NCBI RefSeq assembly: GCF_021165955.1
Contig: NZ_CP088952.1
Coordinates: 620,001-684,000, forward strand
From: Massilia endophytica
Lineage (GTDB): Bacteria; Pseudomonadota; Gammaproteobacteria; Burkholderiales; Burkholderiaceae_D
DNA: 64,000 nt
Reading direction: 5' to 3'
The position numbers were made by a program, and so were the translations under genes. Positions 62,874 to 64,000 of this stretch are shown here, in pieces. Positions within the stretch are counted from its first letter, which is position 1, and the number at the start of each line of letters is the position of its first letter. Below the pieces are notes generated by a model. The model was not told the origin of the DNA, did no database searches, and was given only the letters and a program-made list of their open reading frames with translations.

Positions 62874-63973
62874 GCGCTGCGCCGGGGCGTTATCTGTCGC
62901 TCGACGTTCTGCGCGGCCTTACGGTGGCGCTCATGATTGTCGTGAACACGCCGGGAAGCTGGAGCCACGTCTTTCCGCCGCTGCTACATGCGAACTGGCA
63001 TGGCTTCACGCCCACCGACTGGGTGTTCCCGACCTTCCTTTTTGTGGTGGGCAATGCGCTGGCCTTCGTGATGCCGCGCTTCGCGGCGCAGGGCAGCGCC
63101 GCCGTCGTGGCGAAGATCGCGCGGCGCGGCGCATTGATCTTCCTGCTTGGCTTCCTCTTGTACTGGTTCCCGTTCTTCGGGCCGGATTTCCACCTGCTGC
63201 CGCTGGCGGATACGCGCATACCCGGCGTCCTGCAGCGTATCGGCCTCTGTTTCATCATCGCCGGGCTCGTGCTGCATTTCACGCGCGAACGCGGAGCGCT
63301 GGTATTCAGCGCCATGGCCTTGCTGGCTCACTGGGCGATGCTGGCGCTGGCAGGCGACTACACCCTGCAAGGCAATGCCGCCGCGAAGTTCGATATCTGG
63401 CTTTTGGGAGAACGCCACCTGTATCACGGGGAAGGCCTGCCCTTCGATCCCGAAGGCATGCTGGGCGCCTTGCCCGCCACCGTGAACGTGATCGCGGGCT
63501 ATTTTGCGGGACGGCTGATTCTGTCGAAAGGCGCATGCTACGAAACCCTGGCGAAGCTGATGATGGCGGGCGTGGCCTGCATTGCGGCGGCGCTGTGCTG
63601 GAACGCCGTCCTCCCCATCAACAAGAAGCTGTGGACAAGCTCCTACGTGCTGCTCACCGTCGGCATCGACCTGCTGGTGCTGCCGCTGCTCATGTACGCC
63701 ATCGAGATGCGCGGCCAGCGCGGCTGGACGGGCTTCTTTGAAGCCTTTGGCAAGAATACGCTCTTTATCTACCTGCTGTCCGAGGTGCTGGTGATATTGA
63801 TGGTGAAGACCTATGTCGGCAGCATGTCCACCTACGACTGGCTGTACGCGACGGTGTTCGCGCCGCTGGCGCCAGCGAAGGCGGCCTCGCTCATGTACGC
63901 GCTCGCCTTCATGCTGCTTTGCTGGCTGGTGGCGTGGTGGATGGACAAACGGCGCATCTACATCAAGGTCTAG
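62870..63973 (+). CDS. nagX: NagX-like membrane protein (DUF5009 / acyltransferase-like)
   Basis: A 367-residue protein with about ten membrane helices. It starts RYLSLDVLRGLTVALMIVVNTPG, then WVFPTFLFVVGNALAFVMPRF, GVLQRIGLCFIIAG and FEAFGKNTLFIYLLSEVLVI. This is the heparan-alpha-glucosaminide N-acetyltransferase-like family called NagX in GlcNAc clusters, thought to take part in amino-sugar uptake or acetylation. Coupled to the GH18 gene through ATGA. Its stop codon overlaps by two bases the stop of a convergent gene at the window's end. Confidence 0.85.
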   Translation: MSAAPGRYLSLDVLRGLTVALMIVVNTPGSWSHVFPPLLHANWHGFTPTDWVFPTFLFVVGNALAFVMPRFAAQGSAAVVAKIARRGALIFLLGFLLYWFPFFGPDFHLLPLADTRIPGVLQRIGLCFIIAGLVLHFTRERGALVFSAMALLAHWAMLALAGDYTLQGNAAAKFDIWLLGERHLYHGEGLPFDPEGMLGALPATVNVIAGYFAGRLILSKGACYETLAKLMMAGVACIAAALCWNAVLPINKKLWTSSYVLLTVGIDLLVLPLLMYAIEMRGQRGWTGFFEAFGKNTLFIYLLSEVLVILMVKTYVGSMSTYDWLYATVFAPLAPAKAASLMYALAFMLLCWLVAWWMDKRRIYIKV

Positions 63974-63999
63974 AACTTCAGTTTCAAACCCAGGCGGTT
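63970..63999 (-). CDS. C-terminal end of a probable outer-membrane beta-barrel protein
   Basis: Only nine residues are in the window, ending NRLGLKLKF and a TAG stop. A final Phe with alternating hydrophobic residues is the beta-barrel assembly signal of outer-membrane proteins. It overlaps the stop of the NagX-like gene. The rest lies beyond the window. Confidence 0.45.
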   Translation of the reverse strand, partial: NRLGLKLKF

Positions 64000-64000
64000 G

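Overview
The window looks like chromosomal DNA from a member of the Oxalobacteraceae (Massilia / Duganella / Pseudoduganella type, Burkholderiales). The support is a high-GC, densely packed genome, the betaproteobacterial rpsP-rimM-trmD-rplS block followed by a CobD/CbiB-family protein and a DUF3579-like protein, the etfBA plus acyl-CoA dehydrogenase operon, and a chitin/N-acetylglucosamine cluster. The genus is inferred; no rRNA or tRNA gene was seen.

Layout. 1-6 kb: the end of an M20 dipeptidase, a TraB/GumN protein, a lipoprotein, a VanZ-like protein, a possible small RNA between two terminators, an SDR dehydrogenase, and a lemA-TPM-TPM operon. 6-19 kb: pyrF, two small proteins of lower GC, exonuclease I, a DUF5610-like protein, a GGDEF protein with a cNMP-binding-like domain, a BtuF-like protein, an HPF/RaiA-like protein, a chemoreceptor with a secreted Cache-like protein beside it, a porin, an MFS exporter, a 2Fe-2S/FAD reductase and an epimerase-like protein. 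19.4-23.4 kb is the most unusual part: two tandem paralogues with a GRDP-like (DUF1399-like) domain and a C-terminal array of AYS(G/A)R(V/T) units, next to a CHASE histidine kinase without a response regulator. Each of the three genes has an FNR-type box (TTGAT-N4-ATCAA or one mismatch) upstream.

23-39 kb: glnS, a coupled operon of a DnaJ-domain protein and three unknown proteins, a LysR/MFS pair, a CaiB-type CoA-transferase, a glycerophosphodiesterase, alaS, a TusA-like protein, and etfB-etfA-acyl-CoA dehydrogenase. 39.4-40.6 kb: an ADP-ribosyltransferase toxin with the N-terminus typical of cargo of extracellular contractile injection systems, split by a frameshift. 40.6-50.4 kb: polysaccharide deacetylase, ada with a PEP-mutase-family gene, a LysE exporter, a 1232-residue chitinase with five PKD and two GH18 domains, and an RTX/VCBS/DUF4214 protein.

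51-58 kb: rpsP-rimM-trmD-rplS, a Nudix hydrolase, CobD/CbiB, DUF3579 and an M16 protease. 58-64 kb: a chitin/GlcNAc uptake block of GntR regulator, TonB-dependent receptor, GH18 protein and NagX-like membrane protein. Together with the large chitinase this suggests extracellular chitin breakdown, uptake of oligosaccharides through the TonB receptor, and GntR control by an amino-sugar ligand.

REP-like palindromes with a GGGGTCTGTCCCC core occur at three places; two of them fill the whole gap between convergent genes and overlap their stop codons.
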